From assembly GCA_949752795.1 (NCBI GenBank), contig OX457063.1:73353771-73417770 (forward strand): DNA of 64,000 bases, in the 5' to 3' direction. Numbering within the stretch: the first letter of the stretch is position 1; each line of letters opens with the position of its first letter. Below the pieces are notes generated by a model, which saw only the letters and a program-made list of their open reading frames with translations, was not told where the DNA came from and ran no database searches. Shown one piece after another: positions 1 through 12,400 of the stretch. The stretch is from Hyperoodon ampullatus (taxonomy: Eukaryota; Chordata; Mammalia; Artiodactyla; Ziphiidae). The translations under genes were made by a program, and so were the position numbers.

Positions 1-97
1 ATATGCCCTCCCTCTTGGACCTCCCTCCCACCCACCCCCACCATTCCACCCATCTGGGTCATCACAGAGCACCCAACTGAGCTCCCTGTGCTGCTAT
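1..97 (-). repeat. L1 3'UTR fragment, antisense
   Basis: The bases match the reverse complement of the L1 3'UTR seen again at 61,400-61,510 (pyrimidine-rich 'ccctccctcttg', then 'gagctccctgtgctgctata'). The piece is cut by the window edge. It meets a sense-strand L1 piece at about 98, so the two form an inverted junction. It is noncoding. Confidence 0.75.
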
Positions 98-276
98 ACT
101 CAGCCATAAAAAGCAACAAAATTGGGTCATTTGTAGAGATGTGGATGGACCTAGAGTCTGCCATACAAAGTGAAGTAAGTCAGAAAGAGAAAAACAAATA
201 TCGTATATTAACACATATATGTGGAATCTAGAAAAATGGTACAGATGGACCTATTTGCAGGGCAGAAATAGAGACT
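98..276 (+). repeat. L1 fragment, ORF2 C-terminus and start of 3'UTR
   Basis: The segment aligns by eye with the last ~130 bases of ORF2 in the full-length L1 at 56,965-57,095 (ctcagccataaaaag..., cctagagtctg..., agtaagtcagaaagag). It then enters a 3'UTR variant reading 'tttgcagggcagaaatag'. It stops abruptly near 276 with no poly(A), so the original 3' end is missing. Several substitutions show that it is old. Confidence 0.8.
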
Positions 277-287
277 TTTCAACTTAT

Positions 288-428
288 AAAGCACTGTATA
301 AATCATTCCACAACACCCAAGAGGTAGATGCTAGTTTTCGATTGGTGACATGACTTGTCTCAAGCCATGTAGCCAGTGTGTAGCAGAGGTGGAGACCTAC
401 AAGTTCATGTTTCCTAATGGCTACCATC
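288..428 (-). repeat. Probable MIR SINE remnant
   Basis: The order 'aaagcactgtataa', 'gaggtagatgctag', 'catgacttgtctcaagccatgtagccagtgtgtagcagaggtgg' resembles the reverse complement of the ancient mammalian-wide MIR SINE. It is highly diverged, so the call is tentative. Confidence 0.4.
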
Positions 429-1344
429 TCAAAAGTATTTTCTCTAATCTTTTCCCCAGCTGCCAAGGGATTCATTCTGTTCCCACTCTGAGAGCTTGCC
501 CTCTCCTCAGTACCATGTAAATGAATTTTCCTCTTTATGGATTTCTCAAAAGCAATAATCACACCTCCCTATCATTTGAACAAGAAGAGATTTACAACTT
601 TTCATCAAAGGACACTTATTACAACAGGATGCTTCCTGTATAGCAAAGATATAAGGGTTCCTCTCTGGACCCAGTAGATCATTGGTGACCTCCCTAAGCA
701 TTCGCTCTTTTCTGTCACTACCTCAACACCAAAGACCAACTTTTGACTCCAATTATCAGGAACTCCTTACCATACAATTGCACAGTTGGGCTGTTGCACC
801 TTACATAAGACATCATTAGCCAAGAGTGCACCACAGCAGTGGGAAACCTAGCCCAGGCTCCTCTCAGACAGCTTTGAGTCAAACTAAGACACAAACATCG
901 TTTTGTAATTGGTACGCCCAGAGAGGGGCATCTTTTCAAAATTTGTCCGCCAGGGGGAAGCACCTTCTCCTGAGTTGCGTTATAACACTGTGGAGACCCA
1001 GCCTATGTGCATCCCAGGGTGTGGGGTGGGAGAAGGCTGGTGCTTTATAAGGTTAAATTTCATTTTCTTTTGTTTTCTAGGGACCGTTCTATAGTTTGTG
1101 GAGAACTGAAATCTGCAATCAAAGAAACATTCAGTTCCTTATTTATTGTCCGGTCCAAACTCCTGATGGAATTGCTCCTTCATTCAGTAAATTTCACATT
1201 AAAGATAATGAAATCAGCATTTACCCAACTTCAGGCAGCCATAAAACTGGGATTTGCAGCTACCACTGCAAAGTTGGTGAATGTCATAAGAGCCATGGAT
1301 GAAAACAGGAATAAAAAAAAATCTATGTAATAATAGGAATTCCA
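429..1344. other. Non-repetitive stretch, no recognised gene
   Basis: I recognise no repeat family or gene here. Two local signals stand out and are reported separately: a CTCF-like motif at 945-963, and a pyrimidine tract ending in 'ttctag' at 1080 that is followed by about 220 open bases. Confidence 0.5.
945..963 (+). promoter_or_regulatory. Possible CTCF-binding motif
   Basis: The bases gtccgccagggggaagcac contain CCGCCAGGGGGAAG, close to the vertebrate CTCF core CCACCAGGGGGCGC. It is a motif match only, and one such match in 64 kb could arise by chance. Confidence 0.35.
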
Positions 1345-1490
1345 GGGTTCAGTGTTCTCAGACCTTAGTGTTGCATAAGACTCACCTGGGCAGCTTGTGA
1401 AAATGCTGATTCCCAGTTCCACTACAGCTGTCCTGATTTGGACCTGGGGTAGGGCCAGCTCCATCTCCAGGATTCTACGAAGGGTAGGGC
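1345..1490. repeat. MER5-like hAT-Charlie DNA transposon remnant
   Basis: The phrase 'tgcataagactcacctgggcagcttgtgaaaatgctgattccc' corresponds to the well-known MER5 body (catcagaatcacctgg, cttgttaaa). Divergence is high and the termini are not resolvable. It is nonautonomous, with no coding capacity. Confidence 0.55.
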
Positions 1491-1790
1491 TTAGGGGAGG
1501 CCATCTGGTTGGAAGAGGAAGCTGGGAGTTTTGCCACGAGGCTATGTTTGCAAAGCAAGCACACTCTTTTTAACTTAGTGTGTATGTTACAGAGCAATAT
1601 CGATATTAAAGTTTCCTAAATACACTTCTATTCACACTTTACATAAGAATGATTAAATTGGCCATATTAAAAATAATATTTTTATTTGGGAATAGAGGGA
1701 GCTGATGGAGATCACAGTGGCTACAGCCCTTGACACTAAAAATGAATGGAGCCCAGGCATCTGCCTTTCCAGGCATTGCCATAGAATAAC
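1491..1790. other. Unassigned noncoding interval
   Basis: AT-rich sequence with no ORF of note and no repeat I can name. Confidence 0.5.
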
Positions 1791-1794
1791 CTTG

Positions 1795-1990
1795 TTTATT
1801 AATTCATTCATTCAACAAAATATTTACTGAGTTACCCGTATGTGCCAGGCATTGTTCTAAGTAAGTTATTAGGATATAGTGATAAAAGTAATTAATAATA
1901 ATAATAATAAAAACTACAAAAAATACTTCCTTATGGATTACATTTTAGCCAGGGAAAGTAGGCAATAAACAATAAACATAGAATATCAGA
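1795..1990 (-). repeat. L2 LINE 3' end, antisense
   Basis: It begins with 'attcattcattcaacaaaatatttactgag', then 'tgtgccaggcattgttctaag' and 'ttatggattacattttag'. This is the reverse complement of the L2 3' terminus, which ends in a TGAATGAATGAA-type repeat. A short (AAT)n run at 1890-1913 grew inside it. Confidence 0.65.
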
Positions 1991-3989
1991 GAATCGTACA
2001 GTATGTTAAAAGATGTTTCTCATCTTTGGGAAATGTGATCTTAGGAAGCAACACATTCCTTAGTGAGATACACCCCAATATATATATATTTAGATCGTTA
2101 CTAGAGCATTTCCTTAGGAGGCCAAGTTACTAGAACTAGAGGCAAACTAGATGCACCTCCCTAGGCTTCAAAATGACAAATGCTAAGCTTGTGTGGTTTT
2201 GGAGGGGGCATGTGTATGTATGCATATAGGTATAAATTTAAACACCTTGTGGACAACTATCAAATCTTACCTATAGCTCTTTAGAATATATATCCTATCC
2301 CCTTTGCTCCATACAATGCTGGCTTTCCAAGGAGTTAAGCAAGCCTTGTGGAACCTTTGAATTGTGAATTGAAGCAGTTCCATGCCTAAATATTTATGCA
2401 GTTAATGAACACACAAATTGATATAAGTATAAAACAGCTCGATAATTCCTTTTCCTACATGGGAAAATGTACAATTCATTTAGAAAGCTAAGGAGAAATA
2501 AAACGACTTTATACTAATTCCCTTAATCTAATCAGACCAAATGTCAGGACAATGTCATTTAAAAACCTTTAATGATTTAAAAACAAATGGTCCCTGTAGC
2601 AGGAAAATAGTTAAACTAACATTGCTAAAATTAATTTAATTTCTTTGGAATTGAAATATTAAGTGAACTCATTCTATCCCATTTACTTTTCAAATAGTGT
2701 TGCAAAATACCTGAGGACCTCCCAGCAAAATTCTAACAGTATCCTTTGGTCTGTTCATCAGTTCAGTGGAACTGTAATTGTATGGGAATTTAGTCGTTAA
2801 GTCAATTCTATTTTGTACATAGAAAAGAGTCTATTATCACTATGTATGTCTCTCTACAACCTTCCTTTGTGAAGATTCCAGGCTCGATTTATCAACAGCA
2901 GAAACTTACTTAGCATGGTTGTGTATTCTATATATATTTTTTCCAACGTTAATGTGAGTCATCATAGCATATCTCCTTAACCATATGTGCTAGAGCTAAG
3001 GACAGACAGTTATTTTAATATTCCTGGCCTAGAATCCTTCTCACAACAAACACATTTGATGCTCATACATGGTCCCTTTCTTGCCGACACTCACGCCTGT
3101 CAAAATGGCATGGTGCCTACTCAACATATGGACTGCTAGCTTTTCTCACTGGGGCACAGTTGCCAAAGAAAGATGGGTTAAGCTGGGCACCCTGCGCAGC
3201 AAAGCAGGTGACAGCTCTCCCGTCCTCCATCATGTAGCTGCAACTGCTCTAGCCACATGCCACTCTCTAACCTCTCTTTCACGGGAAGAAGAAAAGGAGA
3301 GATCTTGAACAGTATTCCCTTTTACATTCAGACAATTTCTGCTTACTGCCATTGATTTCACTACCTTTTATTCAAAGTGAGGAATCTATCCTCTGCCAAA
3401 AACACACTAAAATTTCAAAATCATTTGGAAACACAAAGTTGTAAGAAAAGTTGATAGCAGCAAAGGCACTAAGTAGATGTGTGTGCATGCATGCAAACTC
3501 ACCCACATGTACACACACACACAGGAAATCTGTGTGCTTTCCTCCCACTGCTTTTCATTTTCCACCTAGATTAGACCAGAGCTGGGCAGTGACAGCAGCA
3601 CTAAGTTATTAAAGAAAGAACTTAGTGATTGTTTAAGTCTTGCACAAATAGAGCCTATCTAATTACGCTAATCCAGTGAATCATTTCCTCCTTAACGAGA
3701 CTACATCCTGTTTGGTTTGCAATTTTTATTTTAAAATTTCCAAATCAATTTTTATTTGTCCAAATGAGTTTGTCTTGGCAATAACAGAAAAGTATCAAGT
3801 TTCCCCAAACAAAGGCTTTTCCTTCATGTGCCTTCGTCATTCTACAGGAAACCCAAATAAGGTATCTGATCTAAGTCAGACTTCTGAGGCCAGAGACCAC
3901 AGGAACTTTTACCAAACAATTTTACAAAACAAGTCCATCTGAACTTAAAGGTATCTGATTTAAATTGATGGCCATGGATTAGCCAATTA
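1991..3989. other. Single-copy-like AT-rich DNA
   Basis: No repeat family or gene is recognised. The ORFs at 3069-3308 and 3676-3942 are short, have no domain I recognise and lack convincing splice signals. Confidence 0.5.
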
Positions 3990-4110
3990 ATAGTCTTTAA
4001 TGACTACACTGTGCCAGGCACCTTTACAGGAATTATTTCATTTGTGATCATGCCTCCATCCCTGCAATGTAGGAGTCACCATTATTTCCATTTTAGAGAT
4101 GTGTAGAAAT
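3990..4110 (-). repeat. MIR SINE remnant
   Basis: The sequence 'gactacactgtgccaggcacc', 'ttatttcatttgtgatcatgcc' and 'accattatttccattttagagatg' follows the order of reverse-complement MIR. Confidence 0.55.
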
Positions 4111-4149
4111 CTGATCGATACTCTCTGCATGGACACCGTTTGGCACTGT

Positions 4150-4390
4150 TCTCTAATAAAACTAGCTAACATTCATTAAAGTCTTACTGTGCGCTGTTCT
4201 AAAAACCTTATGCAAATCAGCTCATCTATCTGAGGTAATCCCTATCAATATTCGTAATTTATAAATGAGGAAAATAAGGCACTAAGAAGTTAACTGATTT
4301 ATCCAAGGTCACAGCTAATAAATGGTGATGCCAGAATTCAGCTAGTATTACTCTGGAATTATCATTCTTAACGACTGCTCTAACTGTATT
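4150..4390 (-). repeat. MIR SINE remnant
   Basis: It contains 'cttactgtgcgctgttctaaaaacc', 'aatttataaatgaggaaaataagg' and 'ttatccaaggtcacagctaataaatgg'. These are diagnostic segments of antisense MIR (…gatgaggaaac…, …caaggtcacacagc…). It is better preserved than its neighbour at 3990. Confidence 0.75.
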
Positions 4391-4479
4391 GGGTGATACT
4401 AATATACATTCCTGACCATTCTTTAGTCTTGTGCCTTGTTAATATTTTAAGGTGTAAGACTCATGTTTCCTTTCTTTAA

Positions 4480-5060
4480 AGCACTGTTTTCGTCTTGCTT
4501 CTCCTCTGATCAGAGTCTCCTACGGCTCTGTATTTCCAAAAGAATAAAATCCAGATTGTCATCTTGGCATTCACTGGACTCCAAATATACTCTGGCTTCT
4601 GTCAAACCCTCCAAGTGGAATTTTCCAATTTGGCCATATATGCTCTATTCTTGACCATTTTACACATTTACTCATGTGCTTTGTTATGTTTCATTTCCTA
4701 ATCCAAGATATTCCTGCCATTTCTCTTCATCCATGAAAAACCTACCCTTCAAACCCATTCAGGTTCACTTCCACCCTGAGCACCTCCTCTGTCCCTTCAA
4801 CACAGTGATTTCTCCAACCACTAACTGTCTGCAGTACTGGTCAATGGACCCCTTGTCCAGAATGCTTAGCCACAATGTCAGAACAAGGCTTGTTCCAAAT
4901 ATTCATCATGTACCATGTAGTATTTTCAGGTGTATATGTGCAATCTCCCCAATTAGTGTAAGAACTCTTTGAGGAGATGGCTCATGTCTTGTATCTTGAT
5001 GGTATGTTACAATACCTGCCATATCTCTTAAGCAATCCCCATCTTACTCAGTCTCCAATA
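4480..5060 (+). repeat. L2 LINE 3' region
   Basis: The segments 'ctcctacggctctgtatttcc', 'aataaaatccagattg', 'cttggcattcactgg' and, near the end, 'gaggagatggctcatgtcttgta' match the order of L2: 'cctccaatggctccc', 'aaagtccaaac', 'ttggcattcaaggc', 'gagggcagggactgtgtct'. It is strongly diverged and noncoding. Confidence 0.65.
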
Positions 5061-5076
5061 ATTCCTTTTTGTGCCA

Positions 5077-5099
5077 TTACGAAGAGAGACTCTTCGTAA
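5077..5099. repeat. Perfect short inverted repeat
   Basis: Ten-base arms, ttacgaagag and ctcttcgtaa, flank a 3-base loop. No known function is implied. Confidence 0.8.
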
Positions 5100-6010
5100 G
5101 ACTGTAGACTGTATAAGGCCCCGATTACAGACTTGGAAGTGATTACCTTACAAAAGCTTGCCTTCTAGCCAGTAGCATTTGCATCACTCTGAAAGGTCAG
5201 TATCAAAGTGAAGATTAAAGAATTCCATCTCAATAATAGACCTCTCAAAGATGAATTCCTGCCAAACATCATGTTTTACAAAAGAGCAAAAGTTGTTTTA
5301 ATTTCTTGACGGTTTGGTAACATATTCCAGGAAATGGAAGACCATTATTAAACTTATTTCATTTTTTAACATCATAGTGCCTGTCACTTGCATGAATAAA
5401 TACATTACCAAAAATGGAAACTTGCATTAATCTAAGCATTTAAGGTTGTACACTCAATGTTCAATTTTTAATAACCAATTGCTACTTAGAATCAAAGTAA
5501 AAGTTCATTTAGTCATGTGTGAGTAAATGTTAGTGGTATTCCTGGACTGGCTCTTTTGCAATCCTGCCAAGAGTCCAGAAAATTGACTAGTTGACTTCTC
5601 AAGTCTGTTTCAATTGATTCTGGGAATCTAGGATTCTTTGCCTGTCTACCCGCTTCTGGTTAAAGGCAACCACTTTGGTCTCATTTTCTCTCACACATTT
5701 TGGAAGGTCTCCAAGTGTAAAATGGTACAACATATGTAGCCTGCAAGCAGGGCAGGCATAAGAAACACCATAAGGATACACTAAAGCAAACTTCAAGCTG
5801 TGGAATGCTGGGAAACAATCATAGGCAACACACCAACTTGGCAAAAAACAATCAGAGAATGAGGTGGCTCTTTTTGAGCAAAAGCATAATGCTGGCTAAG
5901 AGGCAAAGAAGACCACACAGAGAGAAATATTGTACTGAGCAGTCCATGCTGCTAGCCAAGGGTGGTCTTTGGAGGTACTCAATGCCGAAGTGCTGATGGT
6001 CATTCTTTCT
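5100..6010. other. Unassigned noncoding interval
   Basis: No repeat is recognised. An 81-codon open stretch on the minus strand (5599-5844) starts at TTG and has no recognisable domain. I do not call it a gene. Confidence 0.5.
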
Positions 6011-6014
6011 TTCC

Positions 6015-6395
6015 ATTTACGTTCACGTGCCTGAAAACACTGCCCCAACAGCAGCCTCTTTGACTATACCCACATATCCCTGCAACTAAATGAAACTTGT
6101 TCTCCTTTTGCAACCCTGTTTTTTCCTAGTGAATTCCTACTCATCCTTAAGAATGCAGCTCAGAGGTCAACCCCTTAGCAATTCAACAGCTCCCTCTTCT
6201 GCAGTCTCTTAGTATTTTATGTCATTTATATCATTATATTATATTTATTTATTTATGGGCCTGTCTTCTTGGATATATTGTATGCTCCTTCAGAGCAGAG
6301 ATCAAGTCATTTTTTACTATCCTATCCCAGGTGGCCACTGTGGTGACCTGCACGTAGAAAATACTGTGTAAATATTGTTAGATGAATAAAAGAAA
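6015..6395 (+). repeat. L2 LINE 3' region
   Basis: It contains 'gtgaattcctactcatccttaagaatgcagctcag', 'atgctccttcagagcagag' and 'aatattgttagatgaataaaa', matching L2 (ctactcatccttcaagactcagctc … agctccttgagggcag … aatatttgttgaatgaat). Its 3' end faces the antisense L2 that follows. Confidence 0.75.
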
Positions 6396-6404
6396 TTACC
6401 TATT

Positions 6405-6800
6405 TTTCCATTAGTCATTTATTCATTCAATAAATATTTATCAAGCGCTTCCTCTGTGCATGGCTCCAGATACTAAATACAGCAGTGAACAAAAAACACA
6501 CACTCTTCCACCATAGAGATTATATGATACTGGGAGCAGATGGAAAATAAATATGAAAATAAAAAAGATATTGTTATTGTTGTATCATGATAAATAATGA
6601 GAAAAATAAAACAAGGCAAAGGGATAAGGAATTTAGAGAAAGGTTGCAATTTAAATAGGATGATTAGAGGTGGCTCACAGAGAGTATGTCATTTAGGTGG
6701 AAACCCAAGGAGATGAGGAAGGGGGTTCATAAAAATATCAGAGAAAAGCAAAGTGTAGAGAAAAGCACATGTACAAAGGCCCTGGGGCAGGAAACTATTT
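6405..6800 (-). repeat. L2-type LINE region, antisense
   Basis: It begins 'catttattcattcaataaatatttatcaagcgcttcc', then 'tactaaatacagcagtgaacaaaa', and ends near 'cacatgtacaaaggccctggggc'. This is the usual antisense L2 3' end plus the commonly linked upstream block. Together with the preceding sense L2 it forms a tail-to-tail pair about 10 bp apart. Confidence 0.65.
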
Positions 6801-7864
6801 ACAAGCACTTAATGTCTACAAATCGTTCCCAGGATATAGAAAAATAATATACAATGATTTGATCTAAGAGACTTAATTAAACAAGAAAAACATTGGCATA
6901 ATTTCTAACAAAGACTCAAGGAGTTCTGTGATGATATCTAAGGTAATATAATTCCCAAGCATTTTCTATTTACCAATTTAGTAAAATCTAAATTCTGTAT
7001 TGCCCTGGTAAATGCTGCAATCTCTGTCATGGCTGTTACATTTATTCATAGTGGAGAGAATTCCTTTAGCCTCAGTTAGACCAAATAGGGAAGTCCTAGT
7101 TTTTCTTCTCAAACAGACCTACCTCTGAATCAGTCTTCAGCATGGTTAGGCCAATAGGACTCTTTCCAGGTCATGGGCTTTTCCTAGTTCCAAATCTATA
7201 CAGGACTTTCCTTTCTCTTTCCCACTTCTGACTTCAATCCCCTCAAATCTCACAACCCACCTATCTCTTTACCACTATGGCAAATGTTGTTGACAGACCA
7301 CCAGAAATGCACAAGCCTTACAGCCCACGTACCAATGATCAAATTCTGAAATCAACCCCATGGTTTACAGAATTCTCTTGCCACTCACACTGAGTCAGCC
7401 ACGTTCAAAGGTTGAAACAGTCAATTGTAGTAGGAGAAGACTGCCCCATGTTTTTCTTCCCTCCTTACTGTTTCCTTAATCCTGTTTTTTAAGCTGCTAC
7501 CTTGGAGGCACATCTACAATTTCAAGTTCATGGAAAATAAGTAAATTTCACTTTATATATAACTTTATTAAAAATAACTTTCTATGAAATGGGGGGTGTG
7601 AAAGAAGATTTTGTACTATAATCATACTAGAACAAAGATCTTAACCTTTTGTAAGACCAAAGGTAAACAGGTGCATTGTCCAGGGCAGAGAGCCTATAGT
7701 TTTCATAAAATTCTGAAGAGTATCCATCACATATTATTTTAATGTTAAGAATTAATAATTTAAAAAAAAACATTTCCACATGCCAAAAGGAAAAGACCTA
7801 TGAAATGATATTTGGGCATGGAAGGCAATGTATATGGGCCCAAGTTTTAGGTAATGTTTAAAAA
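6801..7864. other. Unassigned noncoding interval
   Basis: AT-rich sequence with no repeat family or gene recognised. Confidence 0.5.
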
Positions 7865-7873
7865 GAGATCATG

Positions 7874-8008
7874 TACAACATGGGGAATATAGCCAATATT
7901 TTATAATAACTATAAATGGGGTATAACCTTTAAAAATTGTTAATCACTATATTGTACACCTGTAACTTACATAATATTGTAGAGCAACTATACTTCAATT
8001 AAAAAAAG
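7874..8008 (+). mobile_element. 5'-truncated L1, 3' end only, with TSD
   Basis: The sequence ends 'ttgtacacctgtaacttacataatattgtagagcaactatacttcaatt' plus an A-run. This is the 3' terminus of an older cetartiodactyl L1. Flanking copies of agagatcat at 7865-7873 and 8009-8017 form a probable target-site duplication, which fixes both borders. Only about 135 bp of 3'UTR is present. Confidence 0.75.
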
Positions 8009-8257
8009 AGAGATCATCATTCAGCACTAACATATTTTAATCAGTGATCTGTCTCAGTTAAAATATCTAAAAATGCCAATTGGAGAAACAAGCATACATT
8101 TCCATTCTCGTTTTTTCCTCTTTTTTTAAGAGAAAGTATTTATTGGTTTATGACCAATTTATGCATTACTTGATTTATATATATTTATAAATATTTGTTA
8201 GTAAATTATACAATATTTATCCCTCACTAGGGGTTCAGTCATTCTCAACTAACCTAA

Positions 8258-8500
8258 TGTTTTTAAAAATTTTTTAATTTTATATTGGAGTATAGTTGAT
8301 TAACAATGTTGTGTTAGTTTCAGATGTACAGCAAAGTGATTCAGTTATACATAGGTATGTATCTATTCTTTTTCAAATTCTTTTCCTTTTTTGGTTATTA
8401 CAGAATATTGAGCAGACTTCCCTGTGCTATACAGTAGGTTCTTGTTGGTTATCTATTTTAAATATAGTAATGCATACATTCCCATTCTTGATTGTATATT
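8258..8500 (-). repeat. L1 3'UTR fragment, antisense
   Basis: It contains 'tatattggagtatagttgatt', 'gtgttagtttcagatgtacagcaaagtgattcag' and 'cttccctgtgctatacagtagg'. This is the reverse complement of an older artiodactyl L1 3'UTR. The poly(T) side lies near 8258. The far border is unclear. Confidence 0.8.
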
Positions 8501-9235
8501 TCTTTTTGAAAAGTTATCTAAAGGAGAAGAATTTTGGACATATGTGATTTACATAGAAGCTACAACTAATGGCTTTGACTGATCATCTTATTACATTATT
8601 TTTAAAACTCCTGCATACATGCACAAGGATGTAATTGTATCCTTTAGTTGTAGGAATTATAAAAATTAAAAGCTCCAAGGTCGTTGTTTCAGAACACTGA
8701 GGCTTGGGGAACTATTTTCTTTTTCTACTTTTGTCTTAGGCTCACTCATGAATCTTAGGAAAATGTTTTAGTCCTTTTAGCTCCATTTTTTCCCCATAAA
8801 GTCACAATCATTATTTACTTTTAAATCTATTCAGAGAAAAATTTTAATCTCAAGCCAGTTTTCTATTACTACTCAAGATATTCTATTTACCACCTCACAA
8901 GTACCCCATCAGGAGATGCAAATTACTTTCAATATTATCTTAAGGACTGCTAAGTTAAGTCGAAGAATAAATCAGCAAGTCATACAATATATGTCTTATA
9001 GGAAGATATAAAATAATTTTAAATTATATTTTTGTTGTAGTAACAAACCCATTAATGTTCTCTGTTAGAATAAGGTAACATTTGGCAAAAATGATGCATG
9101 AACCCCAGGGTGTTGTTCAAGACAGTCAATTAAGTTTGGAAAGAAAACAACTAGCCTTGTATTTATTTTTACATTTTCTTTCTTATCATGCTATTTGTTG
9201 CCTATATTTTGTGTATATGATAGAATATAAGGAGA
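8501..9235. other. Unassigned noncoding interval
   Basis: AT-rich sequence with nothing recognised. Confidence 0.5.
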
Positions 9236-9425
9236 ATTACACTGTTTTATAATGTACTAGATACTAATTTGTACTAGTACTAGTTTTTAATATACTATGT
9301 TAATATCACTACTACTACATAATTACTAAATTGTTAATATAATATACATTATATTTATACTATAATATCAAATTTATAGTATAGTTCTATATTAATATCT
9401 ATTAAATATATATATATGCATAGTT
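9236..9425. repeat. AT-rich low-complexity tract
   Basis: The tract is almost entirely A and T, with short near-palindromes such as ctagtactagt and runs of (TA)n at 9405-9417. It would melt easily. No transposon structure is evident. Confidence 0.7.
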
Positions 9426-9429
9426 TGTA

Positions 9430-12400
9430 AATACATGCTCAAAAGATCTATTACTGATGGGGTAAATGACTGAAATCAATTGGAGACCACTGGTGCTGTA
9501 ATGTGATGCCTAAGGATTCATTCAACACACAAGTAAAAGTCTACATGTAGAGAAGCACATTGGGTAAGGATAATGGTTATTGCCATCATTGTTGACACCT
9601 GTGAAGTGGAATTTTAACAAAGCATATTGCAGGATGGTTAACAGAGAGGATTATGCTGGTTAGCATATGGGGGTTGGGGGAGACGTTTCTTTGAAAAGAG
9701 CATGGAACCCTTGATTGTGTCTGGCTGAGAAGCGAAATAGCAGGGATGTGTGCACATCTCCCAGTACCTTGTTGGCCTGCCTCTCTGGGAAGTCTATGAT
9801 TAAGAGCCACAAGTTTCCAGTGAACAAGGTAGAATGGATTGGAATTGGGATTGGGAAGCAAGCATGAAGACACTATACATATTCAATGCAGTGCCTATAG
9901 TTCCAGAATAAGAATGCAACAAAAAACCCACTGTGACACACCAGTGAGATCTCCATGACACTATTTGCCACACGCTGACCTTGAAAATGGAGACTTGAAA
10001 GCCGTTACACCTTGTTCCCATCTCAGGTTTTTTTCAAAAAATAAATCAGAGATATGACTAAAAAACAAACAAAAAATTATGTTGATGAAACTACAATATG
10101 ATATGTAAGTTATTTTTGAGATGAAATAGAATGAAAATTCTAAGTTCTGCCTTAGATGACTAGGAAGTGACAAGTTTTAGCTGCAGAAGGTAAATCATCT
10201 TGTGAACACATCTGAGAAACAGCCTAACAGCCAAATACTTTTGGAGTCACCCTAGATTCTAACAGAACATAGCAGAGGAAGAAAGCATCTGCAAAGGACT
10301 TGGAGTTCCACGGCAGATAGACACTGCTTGAATCCCGGTACTACCTGACCCATGTTTGTGTTATTGTAGTAATGTTCCAAAACTACGGCATTCCAAAAGG
10401 GGACAGAAATAATAATGCCCAAGAACGATCTGAAACATAAATATGGCTCAATTTTTAGAAAATATCAGATGTAGAAATTAAGAGTTCTTTAGCTTTCTTC
10501 AACTTCCTGGAATTTTTAAAACTCTGAATGTTTGTTGGTGAGTCAGTCCACACACTCCTCCTCGTCTACCCACCCCCATGCTCCCTAGGATGCTTTGCGG
10601 TTCTCTCTGATGCACAGTGACACCCCAGTAGATGTTTCCTGCTTCCCTTCATGTTTTTTCTCTCTCCTTCAGCTGTCATTCCTTCTCAGTTTATCATTAT
10701 CATCGATAAAGCCTAGAGGTAGCTTGTCTGCCATAAATACTTATCTGATAAAGAAGGGGAAAAGCCTTTTGGAACATGACTAGGTGGCCTGTCTTGTCCT
10801 TTATTTGCCTGGGGAAATGTGAGAATTTGTAATCCCTATTGCTAGAGATTTCTGGTCATTTTGAAGCAACATTAAAATGATTATCAAAGCTTTAAATTCA
10901 GCAATGAAACACATGATTCTCTTAATGACAAGGTCAACTTAATGGGTGCCTGTCCTAAGTGAAATATTGCTCATAACTTGCACCCCCCCAATGAAGTTTA
11001 ACATAAAATAAGCTGCAAATTTTAAAAAGGCAGTGTATGGAAAATGGAGCTGAATAATACACCTCCAAATCTGAGTTTCCTAGCAGAGATTACAAGAAAA
11101 CATAACTAATCAAAAATCTCTATCAATTAAACATATTTTAATTAGTCCTGTGCTAGTAGGAAAATCTGATTCATATCATTTCCAGCCCCGTCTTTTAGGG
11201 AAGACTTGTTTAAAATATGTTACCTTGATCTCTCATTTAGTTCCATTATCAGTAAGGTGTTATGACCTTGTACTTCATTTACTTGTTCCCTATGTCCTTG
11301 CCTAGAAAGAATCACAGATAATTTTCAAGTCTTGTGATTATATTTTCTGATAAAAATGTTAATCTGTTACCCAATTCTCAGTCCAATCAATGTATTTAAT
11401 GCCAACTTACAGATTTGCAATATATTTGTACCTAGTCTTAATTATTTTCCAATATTCACTGGGCTAGGAATTTTTTAAATCGCCTAAGGTAAAACCACAT
11501 TGCCACCTACTCTGTTTCTAAAAATTGTAAATACATGGCACAGTGGAAGCCCTCTCTCCATGACCTCAGGGAAACTGAATTAAACAGCACTTGGCACTGA
11601 GCATTCAACGAGTATAATCATTATGGTAGTCCCCGTGCCAACCCCAGTAATACACAACCCTCAGTATGCAGTATTAAGGAACAACAAGGATGGCAAACAT
11701 CCCACTGAAGAATTAATTAGCGGACCTCCTGGACTCATCAGATTGGTAAATAATTATCCTCTGACAAACTTCGTCAGATTTTAGAAGAAATTGCAGTTTG
11801 AATTGATGTCAGTGGTCCCAATTCATTATATAAAAGCTACCAGAGGCTATATTTTTACATAGGACTTGAAGGATGCCCCAGTGGGTGGTTAACCATCAAT
11901 GTCCTGCTCTCCTGCCTGTAGGCAACCCCAGCCATCCTGACTTCCCCATCTTACCCCCAAATTCTTGGGCCAGCTTTTTCTTTATTTCGACCTGAATCCT
12001 GGTACCACACTTATGTGCCCAAGTGTTGGATTGATTCAAGATACTGACCTGTCTTTTCAGCGTGATTTTAATCCTGTCTGCAGCTTCAAATGCAAGGGCA
12101 GCTTCTTATCATCTCTCCCCATCCCTGACACAGGAAGAGATTTCACAGATGTTGATTGTCCTTGTCCTTTGGCACTATTAACGTTGGTCAGGTGATGATG
12201 CTTGAGAACTGGGTGACTGATAGTTGGTTAATCTACCTAAGTTAGATCAGTGTGGGAAGGACTATCTAGACATGTTCCCTCCTCCATGCTTTAAATTGGA
12301 ACAAGAAATGCAATTTAATACCTTCTGAGATAGTAGGCATCCTTAAGTCATACAAACCAGGAACTGGGCCACTTGAAGTAACTTAAGGGAGAAAAGAAAA

